Origin: Mammaliicoccus stepanovicii | GTDB taxonomy: Bacteria; Bacillota; Bacilli; Staphylococcales; Staphylococcaceae | Reading direction: 5' to 3' | DNA: 39,437 bases | NCBI RefSeq assembly: GCF_002902525.1 | Contig: NZ_PPQZ01000029.1 | Coordinates: forward strand, 1-39,437 | Shown here: positions 16,040-27,720 of the stretch, piece by piece | Layout of the letters: each line of letters begins with the position of its first letter | Numbering within the stretch: the first letter of the stretch is position 1 | Position numbers and translations under genes: made by a program | Notes under the pieces: model-generated | Database searches by the model: none | The model's input: only the letters and a program-made list of their open reading frames with translations | Told to the model about the DNA's origin: nothing

Positions 16040-16429
16040 TTATACACGACGACGTTTTGGTGGACGACATCCGTTATGTGGAACTGGTGTTACGTCTCTA
16101 ATAGCTGTAATTTCTAATCCAGCAGATTGTAACGCACGAATCGCTGATTCACGACCAGGACCTGGACCTTTAACTGTAACTTCTACAGTTTTCAAACCGT
16201 GTTCCATAGCAGCTTTAGAAGCTGTTTCTGAAGCCATTTGAGCTGCAAAAGGAGTTGATTTTTTTGAACCTTTGAATCCTAACGCACCTGCTGAAGACCA
16301 TGATAATGCATTACCGAAGTCATCAGTGATCGTTACGATTGTATTGTTGAATGTTGAGCGAATGTGAGCAACACCACTTTCGATATTCTTTTTCACTCTA
16401 CGTTTACGAGATACTTGTTTACGTGCCAT
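16040..16429 (-). CDS. rpsK: 30S ribosomal protein S11
   Basis: 129 residues. The core [31 protein letters not shown] and [15 protein letters not shown] are universal, and the C-terminus [23 protein letters not shown] is the conserved basic tail on the platform of the 30S subunit. ATG with AAAGGAGG upstream, 22 bases behind rpsM. Confidence 0.98.
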   Translation of the reverse strand: MARKQVSRKRRVKKNIESGVAHIRSTFNNTIVTITDDFGNALSWSSAGALGFKGSKKSTPFAAQMASETASKAAMEHGLKTVEVTVKGPGPGRESAIRALQSAGLEITAIRDVTPVPHNGCRPPKRRRV

Positions 16430-16451
16430 TTATATGTGCCTCCTTTACTTA

Positions 16452-16817
16452 TTATTTTTTCTTGTTCGCTACTGTTTTAACTGGTCCTTTACGCGTACGC
16501 GCATTGTTCTTAGTGTTTTGACCACGAACTGGTAAACCACGACGGTGGCGAATTCCACGATATGAAGCGATTTCCATTAAACGTTTGATGTTTAAGTTTC
16601 TTTCACGACGAAGGTCACCTTCAACTTTGTAACCATCTACAACTTCACGGATACGACCTAATTCGTCATCAGTTAAATCACGAACACGTGTGTCTTCAGA
16701 TACGTTTGCTTCTTTAAGAATTTTTTGTGCTGTTGTTTTTCCGATACCATATACGTAAGTTAACGAGATTACTACGCGTTTCTCACGTGGTACATCAATA
16801 CCTGCAATACGAGCCAT
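16452..16817 (-). CDS. rpsM: 30S ribosomal protein S13
   Basis: 121 residues. Begins [19 protein letters not shown] with the helix-hairpin-helix region [12 protein letters not shown] and ends in the basic tail [20 protein letters not shown], which contacts P-site tRNA and the B1 bridges to the 50S subunit. ATG with GAGAGGTG upstream; 20 bases behind rpmJ. Confidence 0.98.
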   Translation of the reverse strand: MARIAGIDVPREKRVVISLTYVYGIGKTTAQKILKEANVSEDTRVRDLTDDELGRIREVVDGYKVEGDLRRERNLNIKRLMEIASYRGIRHRRGLPVRGQNTKNNARTRKGPVKTVANKKK

Positions 16818-16837
16818 TTATTTACACCTCTCTTTTA

Positions 16838-17202
<365 letters not shown>

Positions 17203-17286
17203 GATCATTTCCCCCTTTTTCTATTCATTCTTGTGAAATACGAAAGTAATTCACGTTTTAAAACCTGGTCCAAAATAAGAGACATA

Positions 17287-17479
17287 CTTTAGGTGATTAG
17301 ATCACTTAGCATAAGTACAGGTTCATAAAATTGGGATGATTTAATACTTAAGATTTGCATTCGACAACACTTCAAATACTTATCGCTTTCAGTAATCACT
17401 CCGATTGTATTTCAAAACCCTAAATACCAACTTGATTCTTAAAATTGAACGGTATTACACGTTCAAGAATCACCTAAAG
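17287..17479 (-). other. Possible structured leader or small element between adk and infA
   Basis: A perfect 12-nt inverted repeat, CTTTAGGTGATT (17287-17298) and AATCACCTAAAG (17468-17479), encloses about 170 nt. Inside are a 7-bp hairpin TTGAACG/CGTTCAA (17445-17466), extended by GATTC/GAATC, and a bulged stem GGATGATT (17334-17341) / AATCACTCC (17394-17402). Local hairpins share bases with both long-range arms, so alternative folds are possible. The span could instead be a small MITE-like insertion; no clear target duplication is seen. It contains no gene. Confidence 0.45.
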
Positions 17480-17506
17480 CTAGGCGAATTCGGGGTGAAT
17501 GCGTCA

Positions 17507-18175
<669 letters not shown>

Positions 18176-19477
18176 TTATCGTCTTCTAAAGCCTCTATAT
18201 TCTCGTTGATTCAGTTGCGCTTCTAAAGTTTTCATTGTTTCTATTGCGACACCGATAACGATTAGTAAGCTTGTACCACCAACTTGTATAGCTTGTGGTA
18301 AATTCATTAATTTAATAGCCAATATCGGAATAATAGCTATAAATGCTAAGAATATTGAACCAACAAACGTTAAACGATAGAGCACTCTAGTGATGTATTT
18401 TTTAGTTTGTTCACCAGGTCTAATTCCTGGAACATAACTACCTTGTTTTTGTAAATTCTCAGCCATTTTCTCAGGATTAACCTGAACAAATGCATAAAAG
18501 TAAGCAAAAGCTATGATTAAAACAACATAGACAATCATACCAATATTATGAGAAGGATCTGCATAAGTTGTAATAGTTTGCGCCCATTCTTCTTTTGGGA
18601 AGAAGAGTGTTAACGTCTTTGGAAGCATGAAAAATGCCATCGCAAAGATAACTGGAATTACACCTGCAGAGTTTACTTTTAAAGGTAAATATGTCGCATT
18701 TGCTGACAATGCACTACCTGTAGCTTGTGTTTGACGTTTAGCATATTGAATTGGAATTTTACGAATAGCTTGAAGTACATAAACAGCACCAGCAGTAAGT
18801 AATACCATTCCAACAAATAAACCAATTGCTTTTAACCAAGCCATAGTTGTGTCATCTGCACCAACAAAGCTTTGTTGATAAAACTGAATTAATGAGTTTG
18901 GTAAAGAAGATAATATACCAGCGAAAATAATAATAGAAATACCATTACCAACACCGAATTGTGTAATCTGTTCACCTAACCACATTAAGAAAGCTGTACC
19001 TGCAGTTAATACAAGAGCAATTAATAAATAATTTAAAGTAGACGTATTTTGGATTAAATTACCACCGAGCATATTATTAAATGAATATGACATACCTAAA
19101 CCTTGAACAAAAGCTAAAACAATCGTAAAGTAACGCGTAAATTGATTAATCTTTTTACGACCTACTTCACCTTGTTTTGACCATTCAGTAAATTTAGGAA
19201 CAACATCCATTTGTAATAATTGCATAACGATTGATGCAGTAATGTAAGGCATAATACCCATCGCTAAAATTGAGAAGTTCTGCAAGGCACCTCCACCGAA
19301 TGTGTTAAACAAATCAGTGATACCTTGCGAACCTTTATTTTGATTAAATGCTTCTGGATTAACACCAGGAGCTGGAATATACGTTCCAACTTTAAATATT
19401 ACGAGCATTGCTAGTGTGAATAATATCTTGTTACGAATTTCTTTAGTCTTTAAAAAACTAACCATCGTTTCAAACAT
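18176..19477 (-). CDS. secY: Preprotein translocase subunit SecY
   Basis: 433 residues with ten predicted membrane segments, the channel of the Sec translocon. [12 protein letters not shown] after the first segment's start, the plug region, [13 protein letters not shown], and the cytoplasmic loop [28 protein letters not shown], which contacts SecA and the ribosome, are all characteristic. ATG start overlaps the rplO stop by one base (TAATG), with GAGGTGAT upstream, so translation is coupled. Standard spc-operon position between rplO and adk. Confidence 0.98.
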   Translation of the reverse strand: MFETMVSFLKTKEIRNKILFTLAMLVIFKVGTYIPAPGVNPEAFNQNKGSQGITDLFNTFGGGALQNFSILAMGIMPYITASIVMQLLQMDVVPKFTEWSKQGEVGRKKINQFTRYFTIVLAFVQGLGMSYSFNNMLGGNLIQNTSTLNYLLIALVLTAGTAFLMWLGEQITQFGVGNGISIIIFAGILSSLPNSLIQFYQQSFVGADDTTMAWLKAIGLFVGMVLLTAGAVYVLQAIRKIPIQYAKRQTQATGSALSANATYLPLKVNSAGVIPVIFAMAFFMLPKTLTLFFPKEEWAQTITTYADPSHNIGMIVYVVLIIAFAYFYAFVQVNPEKMAENLQKQGSYVPGIRPGEQTKKYITRVLYRLTFVGSIFLAFIAIIPILAIKLMNLPQAIQVGGTSLLIVIGVAIETMKTLEAQLNQREYRGFRRR

Positions 19478-19917
19478 TAGATCACCTCATGCGTTCCGCC
19501 CTTACCTTCGATTGCTTCAATTGCTGAAGCTGAGAATTTGTGAGCTTTTATTGTTAATTTCTTTTCTAATGAACCGTTTCCTAATACTTTAACACCTGAT
19601 TTTTCAGATTTAACGACACCTGACTCAACAAGTAATGCTGGAGTGATTTCAGTTCCATCTTCGAAACGATTTAATTGATCAAGATTAACAATTGCATATT
19701 CTTTACGGTTTATATTAGTAAATCCACGTTTTGGTAAACGACGGAATAATGGTAATTGACCACCTTCAAAACCTAAACGAACACCGCCACCTGAACGTGC
19801 TTTTTGACCTTTAGTACCACGTCCACTTGTTTTACCGTTACCTGTAGCCATACCACGACCAACACGGTTACGTTCTTTACGAGCACCTTTAACTGGTTTC
19901 ATCTCATGTAATTTCAT
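19477..19917 (-). CDS. rplO: 50S ribosomal protein L15
   Basis: 146 residues. The glycine/arginine-rich N-terminus ([20 protein letters not shown], then [28 protein letters not shown]) threads into 23S rRNA. The C-terminal globular part ends [19 protein letters not shown] with AAGGAGGTG upstream. Its stop overlaps the secY start by one base. Confidence 0.98.
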   Translation of the reverse strand: MKLHEMKPVKGARKERNRVGRGMATGNGKTSGRGTKGQKARSGGGVRLGFEGGQLPLFRRLPKRGFTNINRKEYAIVNLDQLNRFEDGTEITPALLVESGVVKSEKSGVKVLGNGSLEKKLTIKAHKFSASAIEAIEGKGGTHEVI

Positions 19918-19947
19918 TTTGGCACCTCCTTATTACTATAGATGTAT

Positions 19948-20127
19948 TTATTTTTCAGTAACTTTTACTAAGTGACTTACTTTGTTGATTTGCCCACGAA
20001 TCGCAGGATTATCTTCAACTACTACAGTTGAGTTTGTTTTTTTAAGTCCTAGCGCTTGAACTGTCTTACGTTGTGTTTCAGGACGACCAATAACGCTACG
20101 AGTGAGGGTAATTTCTAATTTTGCCAT
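19948..20127 (-). CDS. rpmD: 50S ribosomal protein L30
   Basis: 59 residues, from [20 protein letters not shown] to HLVKVTEK. The short bacterial L30 with its ferredoxin-like fold: ALGLKK and [12 protein letters not shown] are conserved. ATG at 20127 with AAGGAGG upstream. It lies 16 bases behind rpsE and 30 before rplO. Confidence 0.97.
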   Translation of the reverse strand: MAKLEITLTRSVIGRPETQRKTVQALGLKKTNSTVVVEDNPAIRGQINKVSHLVKVTEK

Positions 20128-20143
20128 AGTGTTGTTTCCCTCC

Positions 20144-20644
20144 TTAATTTAATAATTCTTCTACTGATTTACCGCGTAGACTAGCTACTTGCTCGGCATT
20201 TTTAAGTTCTTTAAGTCCTTCAATAGTTGCACGAACCATGTTAATAGGTGTGTTTGATCCTAATGATTTACTTAAGATATCAGTGATACCAGCAAGTTCT
20301 AATACCGCACGAACTGGTCCACCTGCAATAACTCCAGTACCAGGAGCTGCTGGTTTAATTAAAACACGACCTGCACCGAATCGTCCAATAACTTGGTGAG
20401 GTGTTGTTCCTTCAACACGTGGAACTGTTACTAAATCTTTTTTAGCATCTTCTACTGCTTTTTTAATTGCTTCAGGTACCTCTTGTGCTTTACCAGTACC
20501 GAAACCTACGCGACCATTTTTATCTCCAACAACTACTAAAGCTGTGAAACGGAAACGACGACCACCTTTAACTACTTTAGCTACACGGTTAATCGTAACT
20601 ACGCGCTCTTCAAATTCTTTAACTTCTTGTTCTTTACGACGCAT
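20144..20644 (-). CDS. rpsE: 30S ribosomal protein S5
   Basis: 166 residues. The N-terminal dsRBD-like domain contains [21 protein letters not shown], the loop where spectinomycin-resistance changes are known in other bacteria; it looks wild type here. [24 protein letters not shown] and the C-terminal [27 protein letters not shown] follow. Part of the 30S decoding and helicase region. ATG with AAAGGAGGG upstream. Confidence 0.98.
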   Translation of the reverse strand: MRRKEQEVKEFEERVVTINRVAKVVKGGRRFRFTALVVVGDKNGRVGFGTGKAQEVPEAIKKAVEDAKKDLVTVPRVEGTTPHQVIGRFGAGRVLIKPAAPGTGVIAGGPVRAVLELAGITDILSKSLGSNTPINMVRATIEGLKELKNAEQVASLRGKSVEELLN

Positions 20645-20662
20645 GAGTGTCCCTCCTTTAAA

Positions 20663-21025
20663 TTAAAATTGAAGTCCGTTTTCGCGAGCTGAATCAGCTA
20701 ATGCTTTGATACGTCCGTGATATAAATATCCTCCACGGTCAAATACTACAGCTTCAACGCCTTTTTCTGACGCACGTTTTGCAACGATTTCGCCAACTTT
20801 AGCTGCTGCTTCTACATTACCTGATTGCTCTAAGTTTAAATCTTTATCTAAACTTGATGCTTGAGCGATTGTTACGCCATTTAAGTCATCAATAATTTGA
20901 GCATAAATATGTTTGTTTGAACGGTATACGTTTAAACGTGGTTTTTCAGTTGTACCAGCTAATTTTGAACGTACACGAGCATGTCTTTTCAAACGAACTT
21001 TATTTTTGTCGATTTTAGCGATCAT
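20663..21025 (-). CDS. rplR: 50S ribosomal protein L18
   Basis: 120 residues. [19 protein letters not shown] at the basic N-terminus, [18 protein letters not shown], and the C-terminal [21 protein letters not shown] and ENGLQF. Binds 5S rRNA with L5 in the central protuberance. ATG with AAAGGAGC upstream; between rplF and rpsE. Confidence 0.98.
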   Translation of the reverse strand: MIAKIDKNKVRLKRHARVRSKLAGTTEKPRLNVYRSNKHIYAQIIDDLNGVTIAQASSLDKDLNLEQSGNVEAAAKVGEIVAKRASEKGVEAVVFDRGGYLYHGRIKALADSARENGLQF

Positions 21026-21052
21026 GTTAGTGCTCCTTTCTTATCTTAATGG

Positions 21053-21589
21053 TTACTTACCAGTTTTACCTTCTTTACGACGAACATATTCGCCTTCATA
21101 ACGAATACCTTTACCTTTATAAGGTTCTGGTGGACGGATTGAACGAATATATGAAGCAATAGCTCCAACGCGTTCTTTTGAAATGCCTTCTACTTTAACT
21201 TTTGTGTTTTTCTCTACTGATAATGTAATACCATCTTCAGCAACGATTTCTACTGGATGAGAATAACCAACATTTAGGATAATGTTTTTACCTTGCATTT
21301 GAGCACGGTAACCAACACCTATAAGTTCTAAGTTTTTCTCGAAACCTTTAGATACACCTTCGATCATGTTAGCGATCAATGCACGAGTAGTACCATGTAC
21401 TGTTTTATGTTCTTTTGAATCAGAAGGACGTACAACTTCTAAAGTGTTGTCCTCTTGTTTATAAGTCATTTCTTCATTAAAAGTACTAGTTAATTCACCT
21501 TTTGTTCCTTTAACTGTAACTGTATTACCTTCGATAGTAACTGTTACGTCAGATGGAATCTCTATAATTTTCTTACCGACACGGCTCAT
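21053..21589 (-). CDS. rplF: 50S ribosomal protein L6
   Basis: 178 residues, two tandem L6 domains from an ancient duplication. [17 protein letters not shown] starts the first, and the second contains [15 protein letters not shown] and the signature [26 protein letters not shown] at the C-terminus. It binds 23S rRNA near the sarcin-ricin loop. ATG with AAGGAGGTG upstream. Confidence 0.98.
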   Translation of the reverse strand: MSRVGKKIIEIPSDVTVTIEGNTVTVKGTKGELTSTFNEEMTYKQEDNTLEVVRPSDSKEHKTVHGTTRALIANMIEGVSKGFEKNLELIGVGYRAQMQGKNIILNVGYSHPVEIVAEDGITLSVEKNTKVKVEGISKERVGAIASYIRSIRPPEPYKGKGIRYEGEYVRRKEGKTGK

Positions 21590-21618
21590 TATGTGGGCAC
21601 CTCCTTATAATTTTATAA

Positions 21619-22017
21619 TTACCAGATATAAGCTAATATTTCTCCACCGATTCCACGTTGTCTAGCATCTTTATCAGTTAATACACCTTCAGAAGTAGAA
21701 ACTAGTGCAATACCTAAACCGTTAAGTACTTTTGGTAACTCATCAGCTTTAGCATAAACACGTAAACCTGGTTTAGAAATACGTTTTAATCCTGTGATAA
21801 CGCGCTCGTTGTTTTGTCCGTATTTTAAGAACATACGAATAACACCTTGCTTATCATCTTCTATGAATTCTACGCTTTTTACGAATCCTTCTTTTTTAAG
21901 GATTTCAGCGATTTCTTTTTTAATGTTTGATGCAGGGAACTCTAATTTTTCGTGACGTACCATGTTAGCGTTACGCACGCGAGTTAACATATCTGCAATT
22001 GGATCTGACATTGTCAT
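21619..22017 (-). CDS. rpsH: 30S ribosomal protein S8
   Basis: 132 residues. [31 protein letters not shown] and [20 protein letters not shown] are diagnostic. It binds helix 21 of 16S rRNA and in many bacteria also represses the spc operon. The ATG at 22017 is preferred over the one two codons later because GGAGG lies eight bases before it. It overlaps nothing; rpsN is 29 bases upstream. Confidence 0.98.
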   Translation of the reverse strand: MTMSDPIADMLTRVRNANMVRHEKLEFPASNIKKEIAEILKKEGFVKSVEFIEDDKQGVIRMFLKYGQNNERVITGLKRISKPGLRVYAKADELPKVLNGLGIALVSTSEGVLTDKDARQRGIGGEILAYIW

Positions 22018-22046
22018 TTGTGTTTCCTCCTTTCATTCTTTTGAGT

Positions 22047-22232
22047 TTACCAGCTAGCTTTACGTACGCCAGGGATTTGGCCTTTGTATGCTAGTTCACG
22101 GAAACAAATACGGCAAAGTTTGAATTTACGATATACTGAGTGTGGACGTCCACAACGTTCACAACGAGTGTATTCACGAACTTCGAATTTTTGTTTACGT
22201 TGTTGTTTAGCGATCATTGATTTTTTAGCCAC
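22047..22232 (-). CDS. rpsN: 30S ribosomal protein S14, type Z (zinc-binding)
   Basis: 61 residues, the short S14. Two CxxC motifs, CERC (24-27) and CRIC (40-43), bind one zinc. This is the zinc-dependent form; many Bacillota hold a second, cysteine-free S14 elsewhere for zinc starvation, which is not in this window. GTG start with AAAGGAGG upstream. Confidence 0.98.
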   Translation of the reverse strand: MAKKSMIAKQQRKQKFEVREYTRCERCGRPHSVYRKFKLCRICFRELAYKGQIPGVRKASW

Positions 22233-22259
22233 TTAATTAGCCTCCTTTATAATTAGAGA

Positions 22260-22799
22260 TTACTTTTGAAATGGCATACCGAATTGTGATAACAATTCAC
22301 GAGCTTCCTCGTCAGTGTTAGCAGTTGTTACGATAACGATATCCATTCCTCGTACTTTACTTACTTTATCATAGTCAATTTCAGGGAAGATTAGTTGTTC
22401 TTTAACACCTAATGTGTAGTTCCCACGACCGTCGAATGCTTTTTTAGAGATACCACGGAAGTCACGTACACGTGGTAATGAAACTGAGATTAATTTATCA
22501 AAGAATTCATACATTCTTTCTCCACGTAATGTTACTTTTGCACCGATTGGCATACCTTCACGAAGACGGAAAGTCGCTATAGATTTCTTAGCTTTAGTTA
22601 CTAATGGTTTTTGACCAGTGATAGCTTCAAGTTCTTCAACTGCTGAGTCTAAAACTTTAGAGTTTTGAACTGCGTCACCAATACCCATGTTTACTACTAT
22701 TTTTTCGATTTTTGGTACTTGCATAACTGAATCATAGTTAAATTTCTTAACTAACTCAGCTGAAATTTCATTATTAAACTTCTCTTTTAAACGTGTCAA
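22260..22799 (-). CDS. rplE: 50S ribosomal protein L5
   Basis: 179 residues, matching the family. [21 protein letters not shown] opens the protein apart from its initiator Met; [34 protein letters not shown] and [18 protein letters not shown] follow. It binds 5S rRNA and contacts P-site tRNA from the central protuberance. The TTG at 22799, seven bases after AAAGGAGG, is the start; an earlier in-frame codon would place the ribosome-binding site inside the gene. Confidence 0.97.
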   Translation of the reverse strand: MTRLKEKFNNEISAELVKKFNYDSVMQVPKIEKIVVNMGIGDAVQNSKVLDSAVEELEAITGQKPLVTKAKKSIATFRLREGMPIGAKVTLRGERMYEFFDKLISVSLPRVRDFRGISKKAFDGRGNYTLGVKEQLIFPEIDYDKVSKVRGMDIVIVTTANTDEEARELLSQFGMPFQK

Positions 22800-22824
22800 A
22801 GTGGATCCTCCTTTCACTTAATAA

Positions 22825-23145
22825 TTATTCTTTTGATGATTTGATTTCTTCGCCTGATTTTTTAGCGATACGAACTTTTTTACCATCTACTACTTTGTAA
22901 CCAACACGAGTTGGTTTGTTTGTCTTAGGATCAATTAGTTGAACGTTAGAAACATGGATAGTACCTTCTGTTTCTAAGATACCACCTTCTGGATTGAACT
23001 GAGTTGGTTTTTGATGTTTTTTGATAATGTTAACACCTTCAACAACTACGCGTTCTTTCTTAGGTAATGCTTCAATAACTTTACCAGTTTTACCTTTATC
23101 TTTACCTGAGATAACGATAACGTTGTCGCCTTTACGTACGTGCAT
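22825..23145 (-). CDS. rplX: 50S ribosomal protein L24
   Basis: 106 residues. Starts [21 protein letters not shown], a KOW motif, followed by [20 protein letters not shown] and the [15 protein letters not shown] region. An assembly-initiator protein binding domain I of 23S rRNA at the tunnel exit. ATG with AAGGAGGTG upstream; 43 bases separate it from rplN. Confidence 0.98.
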   Translation of the reverse strand: MHVRKGDNVIVISGKDKGKTGKVIEALPKKERVVVEGVNIIKKHQKPTQFNPEGGILETEGTIHVSNVQLIDPKTNKPTRVGYKVVDGKKVRIAKKSGEEIKSSKE

Positions 23146-23188
23146 GTGTAGGCACCTCCTTAGGAATTTTGATTTTTATCATATTAGA

Positions 23189-23587
<399 letters not shown>

Positions 23588-23590
23588 CTA

Positions 23591-23854
23591 TTAAATAATT
23601 ACTGATTCTTCAACTATTTCAACTAGACGGAAACGCTTAGTTGATGATAAAGGACGTGTTTCTGCAATCTTAACGATATCGCCCATTTTTGCTGAATTGT
23701 TTTCATCATGCGTTTTATATTTCTTAGAATACTTTACGCGTTTACCATATAATTTATGAGTTTTGTATGTTTCTACAACAACTGTAATAGTTTTATCCAT
23801 TTTGTCTGAAACTACTTTACCAACGTAAACTTTGCGGTCATTTCTTTCGCTCAC
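23591..23854 (-). CDS. rpsQ: 30S ribosomal protein S17
   Basis: 87 residues, OB fold. [39 protein letters not shown] and [23 protein letters not shown] are conserved. It binds the 5' domain of 16S rRNA. GTG start at 23854 with GAGGAGG upstream; 23 bases behind rpmC. Confidence 0.98.
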   Translation of the reverse strand: MSERNDRKVYVGKVVSDKMDKTITVVVETYKTHKLYGKRVKYSKKYKTHDENNSAKMGDIVKIAETRPLSSTKRFRLVEIVEESVII

Positions 23855-23877
23855 AGTAATGAACCTCCTCTACTTGA

Positions 23878-24093
23878 TTATTTGTTATCTGCTGCTTTCG
23901 CTTCTTCGATTTCTCTTTCACGAACGATTGTTTTCAAACGAGCAATCGTCTTTTTAACTTTTCGAATGTTAGCAGTCTCTTCAAGTTGACCAGTTGCTAA
24001 CTGAAAGCGTAAGTTGAATAATTGTTCTTTAGCTTCTTTTATTTCTTTTTCAATTTCAGTAGTGGTTAAATTTCTGATATCCTTAGCTTTCAT
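23878..24093 (-). CDS. rpmC: 50S ribosomal protein L29
   Basis: 71 residues: [20 protein letters not shown], then [20 protein letters not shown] and [15 protein letters not shown] helical hairpin near the tunnel exit, part of the docking site for trigger factor and SRP. The ATG at 24093, behind GGTGGTGA, is chosen; it lies inside the end of rplP (11-base overlap). A longer upstream frame lacks a ribosome-binding site. Confidence 0.96.
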   Translation of the reverse strand: MKAKDIRNLTTTEIEKEIKEAKEQLFNLRFQLATGQLEETANIRKVKKTIARLKTIVREREIEEAKAADNK

Positions 24094-24517
24094 TTGTGTC
24101 ACCACCCAATTCTTCACGTTTTACAAACTTAGATTTAACTGGAAGTTTGTGAGCAGCAAGACGTAATGCTTCACGAGCTACCTCTTCTTGAACACCCGCA
24201 ACTTCGAATAGTATACGTCCAGGTTTAACTACTGCTACCCAGCCTTCTACTGCACCTTTACCAGAACCCATACGTACTTCTAAAGGTTTTTTAGTATATG
24301 GTGTATGTGGGAATATTTTGATCCAGACTTTTCCGCCACGTTTCATGTAACGTGTCATTGCGATACGAGCTGATTCGATTTGACGAGAAGTGATCCAAGA
24401 TGCTGTTTGCGCTTGTAAACCATACTCACCAAATGTTACTTCATTTCCGCCTTTAGAACGACCAGTTGTTTTAGGACGATGTTGACGACGGTATTTAACA
24501 CGTTTTGGTAATAACAT
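24083..24517 (-). CDS. rplP: 50S ribosomal protein L16
   Basis: 144 residues. [20 protein letters not shown], the [13 protein letters not shown] block, [20 protein letters not shown] and [20 protein letters not shown] identify L16, which lines the A-site tRNA elbow. ATG with GGAGGAAA upstream, two bases behind rpsC. Its last 11 bases overlap rpmC. Confidence 0.98.
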   Translation of the reverse strand: MLLPKRVKYRRQHRPKTTGRSKGGNEVTFGEYGLQAQTASWITSRQIESARIAMTRYMKRGGKVWIKIFPHTPYTKKPLEVRMGSGKGAVEGWVAVVKPGRILFEVAGVQEEVAREALRLAAHKLPVKSKFVKREELGGDTNES

Positions 24518-24519
24518 TA

Positions 24520-25173
24520 TTATTTTCCTCCTTCACTAGACTTCTTTGTAGGAAGAACTTCTCCACGGTAGATCCATACTTTAACACCTAATTTACCGTA
24601 AGTAGTGTCGGCTTCTTCATGTGCATAATCAATGTCAGCACGTAGCGTATGAAGTGGAACAGTTCCTTCTGAATATTGTTCTGTACGAGCCATATCTGCG
24701 CCACCTAAACGACCAGATACTTGCGTTTTGATACCTTTAGCTCCCAATTTCATTGCACGTTGGATAGCTTGTTTTTGAGCACGACGGAAAGATACACGGT
24801 TTTCTAGTTGGCGAGCAATATTGCTTGCTACTAATGTTGCATCTAAATCAACTTTTTTGATTTCGATTACATTGATGTGTACTTTTTTGTTAGTCAATGC
24901 ATTTAATTTGTTACGTAATTTTTCTATTTCAGAACCGCCTTTACCAATAACCATACCTGGCTTACCAGTGTGGATTGCGATATTGATACGGTTTGCTGCA
25001 CGTTCAATTTCAACACTTGAAACTGAAGCTTCTTTCAATGCTTCTGCTATAAATTTACGAACTTTAAGGTCTTCATGTAAAAGTGTTGCGAAGTCTTTAC
25101 CTGCATACCATTTTGCTTCCCAGTCACGAATTACACCGACACGAAGTCCGATTGGATTAATTTTTTGACCCAC
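24520..25173 (-). CDS. rpsC: 30S ribosomal protein S3
   Basis: 217 residues. The N-terminal KH domain with [18 protein letters not shown] (GXXG loop) binds mRNA at the entry channel; the C-terminal domain includes [35 protein letters not shown] and [16 protein letters not shown] start at 25173 with AAGGAGGG upstream, 24 bases behind rplV. Confidence 0.98.
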   Translation of the reverse strand: MGQKINPIGLRVGVIRDWEAKWYAGKDFATLLHEDLKVRKFIAEALKEASVSSVEIERAANRINIAIHTGKPGMVIGKGGSEIEKLRNKLNALTNKKVHINVIEIKKVDLDATLVASNIARQLENRVSFRRAQKQAIQRAMKLGAKGIKTQVSGRLGGADMARTEQYSEGTVPLHTLRADIDYAHEEADTTYGKLGVKVWIYRGEVLPTKKSSEGGK

Positions 25174-25197
25174 TATATTCCCTCCTTAATGATTTAA

Positions 25198-25554
25198 TTA
25201 TGCTTCTTTAACTTCTTTAGTTTCTTTATCGCCAACTACGATAGTAATGTGGCTTGTACGTTTGTTGATCGCACTTGCACGACCTTGTGCACGTGGACGG
25301 AAACGTTTTAATGTAGGTCCTTCATTAGCATAAGCTTCTTTAATTATTAATGAATCTGGATTCATATCGTAATTATGTTCTGCATTTGCTAAAGCTGACA
25401 TCAATAATTTTTCAACAACTGGTGAAGTTGCTTTGTTTGTTAATTTTAAGATGGCAATTGCTTCTGCCACTTCTTTACCTCTAATAAGATCTAAAACTAA
25501 TCTCACTTTACGAGGTGCGATTCTTATTGTTCTAGCAACCGCTTTTGCTTCCAT
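25198..25554 (-). CDS. rplV: 50S ribosomal protein L22
   Basis: 118 residues. [35 protein letters not shown], and the tunnel beta-hairpin region [20 protein letters not shown], where macrolide-resistance changes occur in other bacteria; no insertion is seen here. ATG with GAGGAGGAA upstream. Confidence 0.98.
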   Translation of the reverse strand: MEAKAVARTIRIAPRKVRLVLDLIRGKEVAEAIAILKLTNKATSPVVEKLLMSALANAEHNYDMNPDSLIIKEAYANEGPTLKRFRPRAQGRASAINKRTSHITIVVGDKETKEVKEA

Positions 25555-25580
25555 TGTGACTTCCTCCTCTTTTTAAGAAA

Positions 25581-25859
25581 TTAGCGTTTAGTCTTTTTGT
25601 CGTCTGCAGCGTGACCTTTATAAGTACGTGTAGGTGCAAACTCTCCTAATTTATGTCCAACCATGTCTTCAGTAATGAATACTGGAACATGTTTACGACC
25701 ATCATACACTGCTATTGTGTGACCAATAAAGTTAGGAAATACTGTTGAACGACGAGACCATGTTTTAATAACTGATTTTTTTTCGCTTTCGTTTTGAGCT
25801 TCAACTTTTTTCATTAAATGATCATCAACGAAAGGTCCTTTTTTAAGACTACGAGCCAT
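25581..25859 (-). CDS. rpsS: 30S ribosomal protein S19
   Basis: 92 residues. [40 protein letters not shown] and [20 protein letters not shown] are the family signatures. It sits on the 30S head with S13. ATG with AAGGGAGG upstream. The 64-base gap to rplB holds a GC-rich hairpin, unusual within this otherwise tightly packed operon. Confidence 0.98.
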   Translation of the reverse strand: MARSLKKGPFVDDHLMKKVEAQNESEKKSVIKTWSRRSTVFPNFIGHTIAVYDGRKHVPVFITEDMVGHKLGEFAPTRTYKGHAADDKKTKR

Positions 25860-25884
25860 TATGGCGCCTCCCTTCTTATTTTAT

Positions 25885-25908
25885 GCGCGCGGCATATAAG
25901 CCGCACAC
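25885..25908 (-). other. GC-rich intra-operon hairpin between rplB and rpsS
   Basis: GCGGC (25889-25893) / GCCGC (25900-25904) around a 6-base AT loop, extendable on the minus-strand RNA to about nine pairs including two G-U pairs. No T run follows, so it is not a terminator. Candidate RNA-processing or protein-binding site. Confidence 0.5.
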
Positions 25909-25923
25909 GTAAATAAGGTATTA

Positions 25924-26757
25924 TTATTTTTTCTTACGACCACGAACAATAAATTTAGATGAACGTTGGCTTTGTTTACGAGTTTTCTTACCAAGTGTTG
26001 GTTTGCCCCATGGAGACATTGGTGATTTAAGACCGATTGGTGTACGACCTTCACCACCACCGTGAGGGTGATCGTTAGGGTTCATTACAGAACCACGTAC
26101 AGTTGGACGTTTACCCATCCATCTAGAACGACCGGCTTTACCAATTGTGATTAATTCGTGTTGTTCATTACCAACTTGACCAATTGTTGCACGGCAAGTA
26201 GATAAGATCATACGAACTTCACCTGATTTAAGACGAACTAATACGTATTTACCTTCTTTACCAAGTACTTGAGCACTTGTACCAGCAGAACGAACTAATT
26301 GTCCACCTTTACCTGGTTTTAATTCGATATTGTGAATTGTTGTACCAACTGGAATATCAGTTAATGCTAATGCATTACCTACTTTGATATCAGCTTCAGC
26401 ACCATTGAAAATTTGTTGTCCTACTTTTAATCCTTTAGGAGCAAGAATATATTTTTTCTCACCATCAGCGTAAACTACTAATGCAATGTTAGCTGAACGG
26501 TTTGGATCATATTCTATAGTTGCTACTTTAGCAGGAATTCCATCTTTGTTACGTTTGAAATCAATTACACGGTATTGACGTTTATGACCGCCACCTCTGT
26601 GACGAACTGTCAATTTACCTTGGTTGTTACGTCCCGCTTTTCTCGGAAGCGGTTGTAATAGTGACTTTTCAGGAGTCGTTGATGTAATCTCAGCGAAATC
26701 TGAAGATGTCATATTACGACGACCATTTGTAATTGGCTTATACTTTTTAAGAGCCAT
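25924..26757 (-). CDS. rplB: 50S ribosomal protein L2
   Basis: 277 residues. The RNA-binding segment with [20 protein letters not shown] and the C-terminal signature [16 protein letters not shown] next to the peptidyl-transferase centre, which contains the functionally important His in HPHGGG. ATG with AAGGAGGTA upstream; 32 bases behind rplW. Confidence 0.98.
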   Translation of the reverse strand: MALKKYKPITNGRRNMTSSDFAEITSTTPEKSLLQPLPRKAGRNNQGKLTVRHRGGGHKRQYRVIDFKRNKDGIPAKVATIEYDPNRSANIALVVYADGEKKYILAPKGLKVGQQIFNGAEADIKVGNALALTDIPVGTTIHNIELKPGKGGQLVRSAGTSAQVLGKEGKYVLVRLKSGEVRMILSTCRATIGQVGNEQHELITIGKAGRSRWMGKRPTVRGSVMNPNDHPHGGGEGRTPIGLKSPMSPWGKPTLGKKTRKQSQRSSKFIVRGRKKK

Positions 26758-26789
26758 TGTCGTTTTACCTCCTTAGTGGTAATTGTTTT

Positions 26790-27068
26790 TTAGTTGAAAA
26801 GGTCGATTGATGAACCTTCTTTTAAAGTTACGATTGCTTTACGGCGTTTATTAGTGAAACCACTGTGACGACCAACACGTTTAGCTTTCGCTTTAACGTT
26901 CATGATGTTTACAGTACTTACTTTAACGTCGAAAATTTCTTCGATTGCGATTTTTACTTGAGTTTTGTTAGCACGTGTATCTACATCAAAAGTGTACTTA
27001 TCTAAAGCCATATCTGATGAAGATTTCTCTGTGATTACGGGGCGCTTAATAACATCTCTTGCTTCCAT
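26790..27068 (-). CDS. rplW: 50S ribosomal protein L23
   Basis: 92 residues. [36 protein letters not shown] and [19 protein letters not shown]23 forms the main docking site for trigger factor and SRP at the exit tunnel. ATG overlaps the rplD stop by one base (TAATG), with GAGGAGGTG upstream inside rplD. Confidence 0.98.
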   Translation of the reverse strand: MEARDVIKRPVITEKSSSDMALDKYTFDVDTRANKTQVKIAIEEIFDVKVSTVNIMNVKAKAKRVGRHSGFTNKRRKAIVTLKEGSSIDLFN

Positions 27069-27691
27069 TATGCGAGCACCTCCTCTACTTTATCCACTGC
27101 TGCTTTTGTTATTACGACTTTATTAGCGTTTAAAATATCTAATACATTTAAACTTTGAGCGTCGATAACTTTAACACCTGGAATGTTACGAGCTGATAAT
27201 TCAACGTTGCTTTCTACTGATTCAACGATGAAAAGAACTTTTTTAGGAAGTTCTAAATTGCTCATTACATTTTTGAACTCTTTTGTTTTAGGAGCATCGA
27301 AATTGAATGCTTCTAATACTGCTAATTCGTTATCACTTACTTTAGCTGATAATGCTGAGCGTAATGCTAAACGACGCATTTTCTTAGGCATTTTGTAAGA
27401 ATAACTTCTTGGTGTTGGTCCGAATACGATACCACCACCACGCCATTGTGGCGCACGGATTGTACCTTGACGAGCACGACCTGTACCTTTTTGTTTCCAA
27501 GGTTTACGTCCACCACCACGAACTGCTGAACGGTTTTTAACTGCGTGAGTACCTTGGCGTAATGAAGCACGTTGTAAATTGATTGCTTCGAATAATACGT
27601 GTTGGTTTGGTTCGATACCAAATACACTATCATTTAATTCGATTGATCCTGATTTAGATCCATCTACTTTTAATACATCAAAATTAGCCAT
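27068..27691 (-). CDS. rplD: 50S ribosomal protein L4
   Basis: 207 residues. The globular domain begins [14 protein letters not shown]; the tunnel loop holds [20 protein letters not shown] and the [19 protein letters not shown] stretch. ATG at 27691 is chosen with AAAGGAGG ten bases before it; the frame extends seven codons upstream into that signal. In E. coli L4 represses the S10 operon; the staphylococcal leader differs, so that role is not assumed here. Confidence 0.97.
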   Translation of the reverse strand: MANFDVLKVDGSKSGSIELNDSVFGIEPNQHVLFEAINLQRASLRQGTHAVKNRSAVRGGGRKPWKQKGTGRARQGTIRAPQWRGGGIVFGPTPRSYSYKMPKKMRRLALRSALSAKVSDNELAVLEAFNFDAPKTKEFKNVMSNLELPKKVLFIVESVESNVELSARNIPGVKVIDAQSLNVLDILNANKVVITKAAVDKVEEVLA

Positions 27692-27720
27692 AATGTTGTT
27701 TCCTCCTTTCACCTAAATAA

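Noticed and set aside
27367-27633. Alternative minus-strand frame inside rplD
   Set aside because: Lies wholly within rplD in another frame; the composition is not protein-like.
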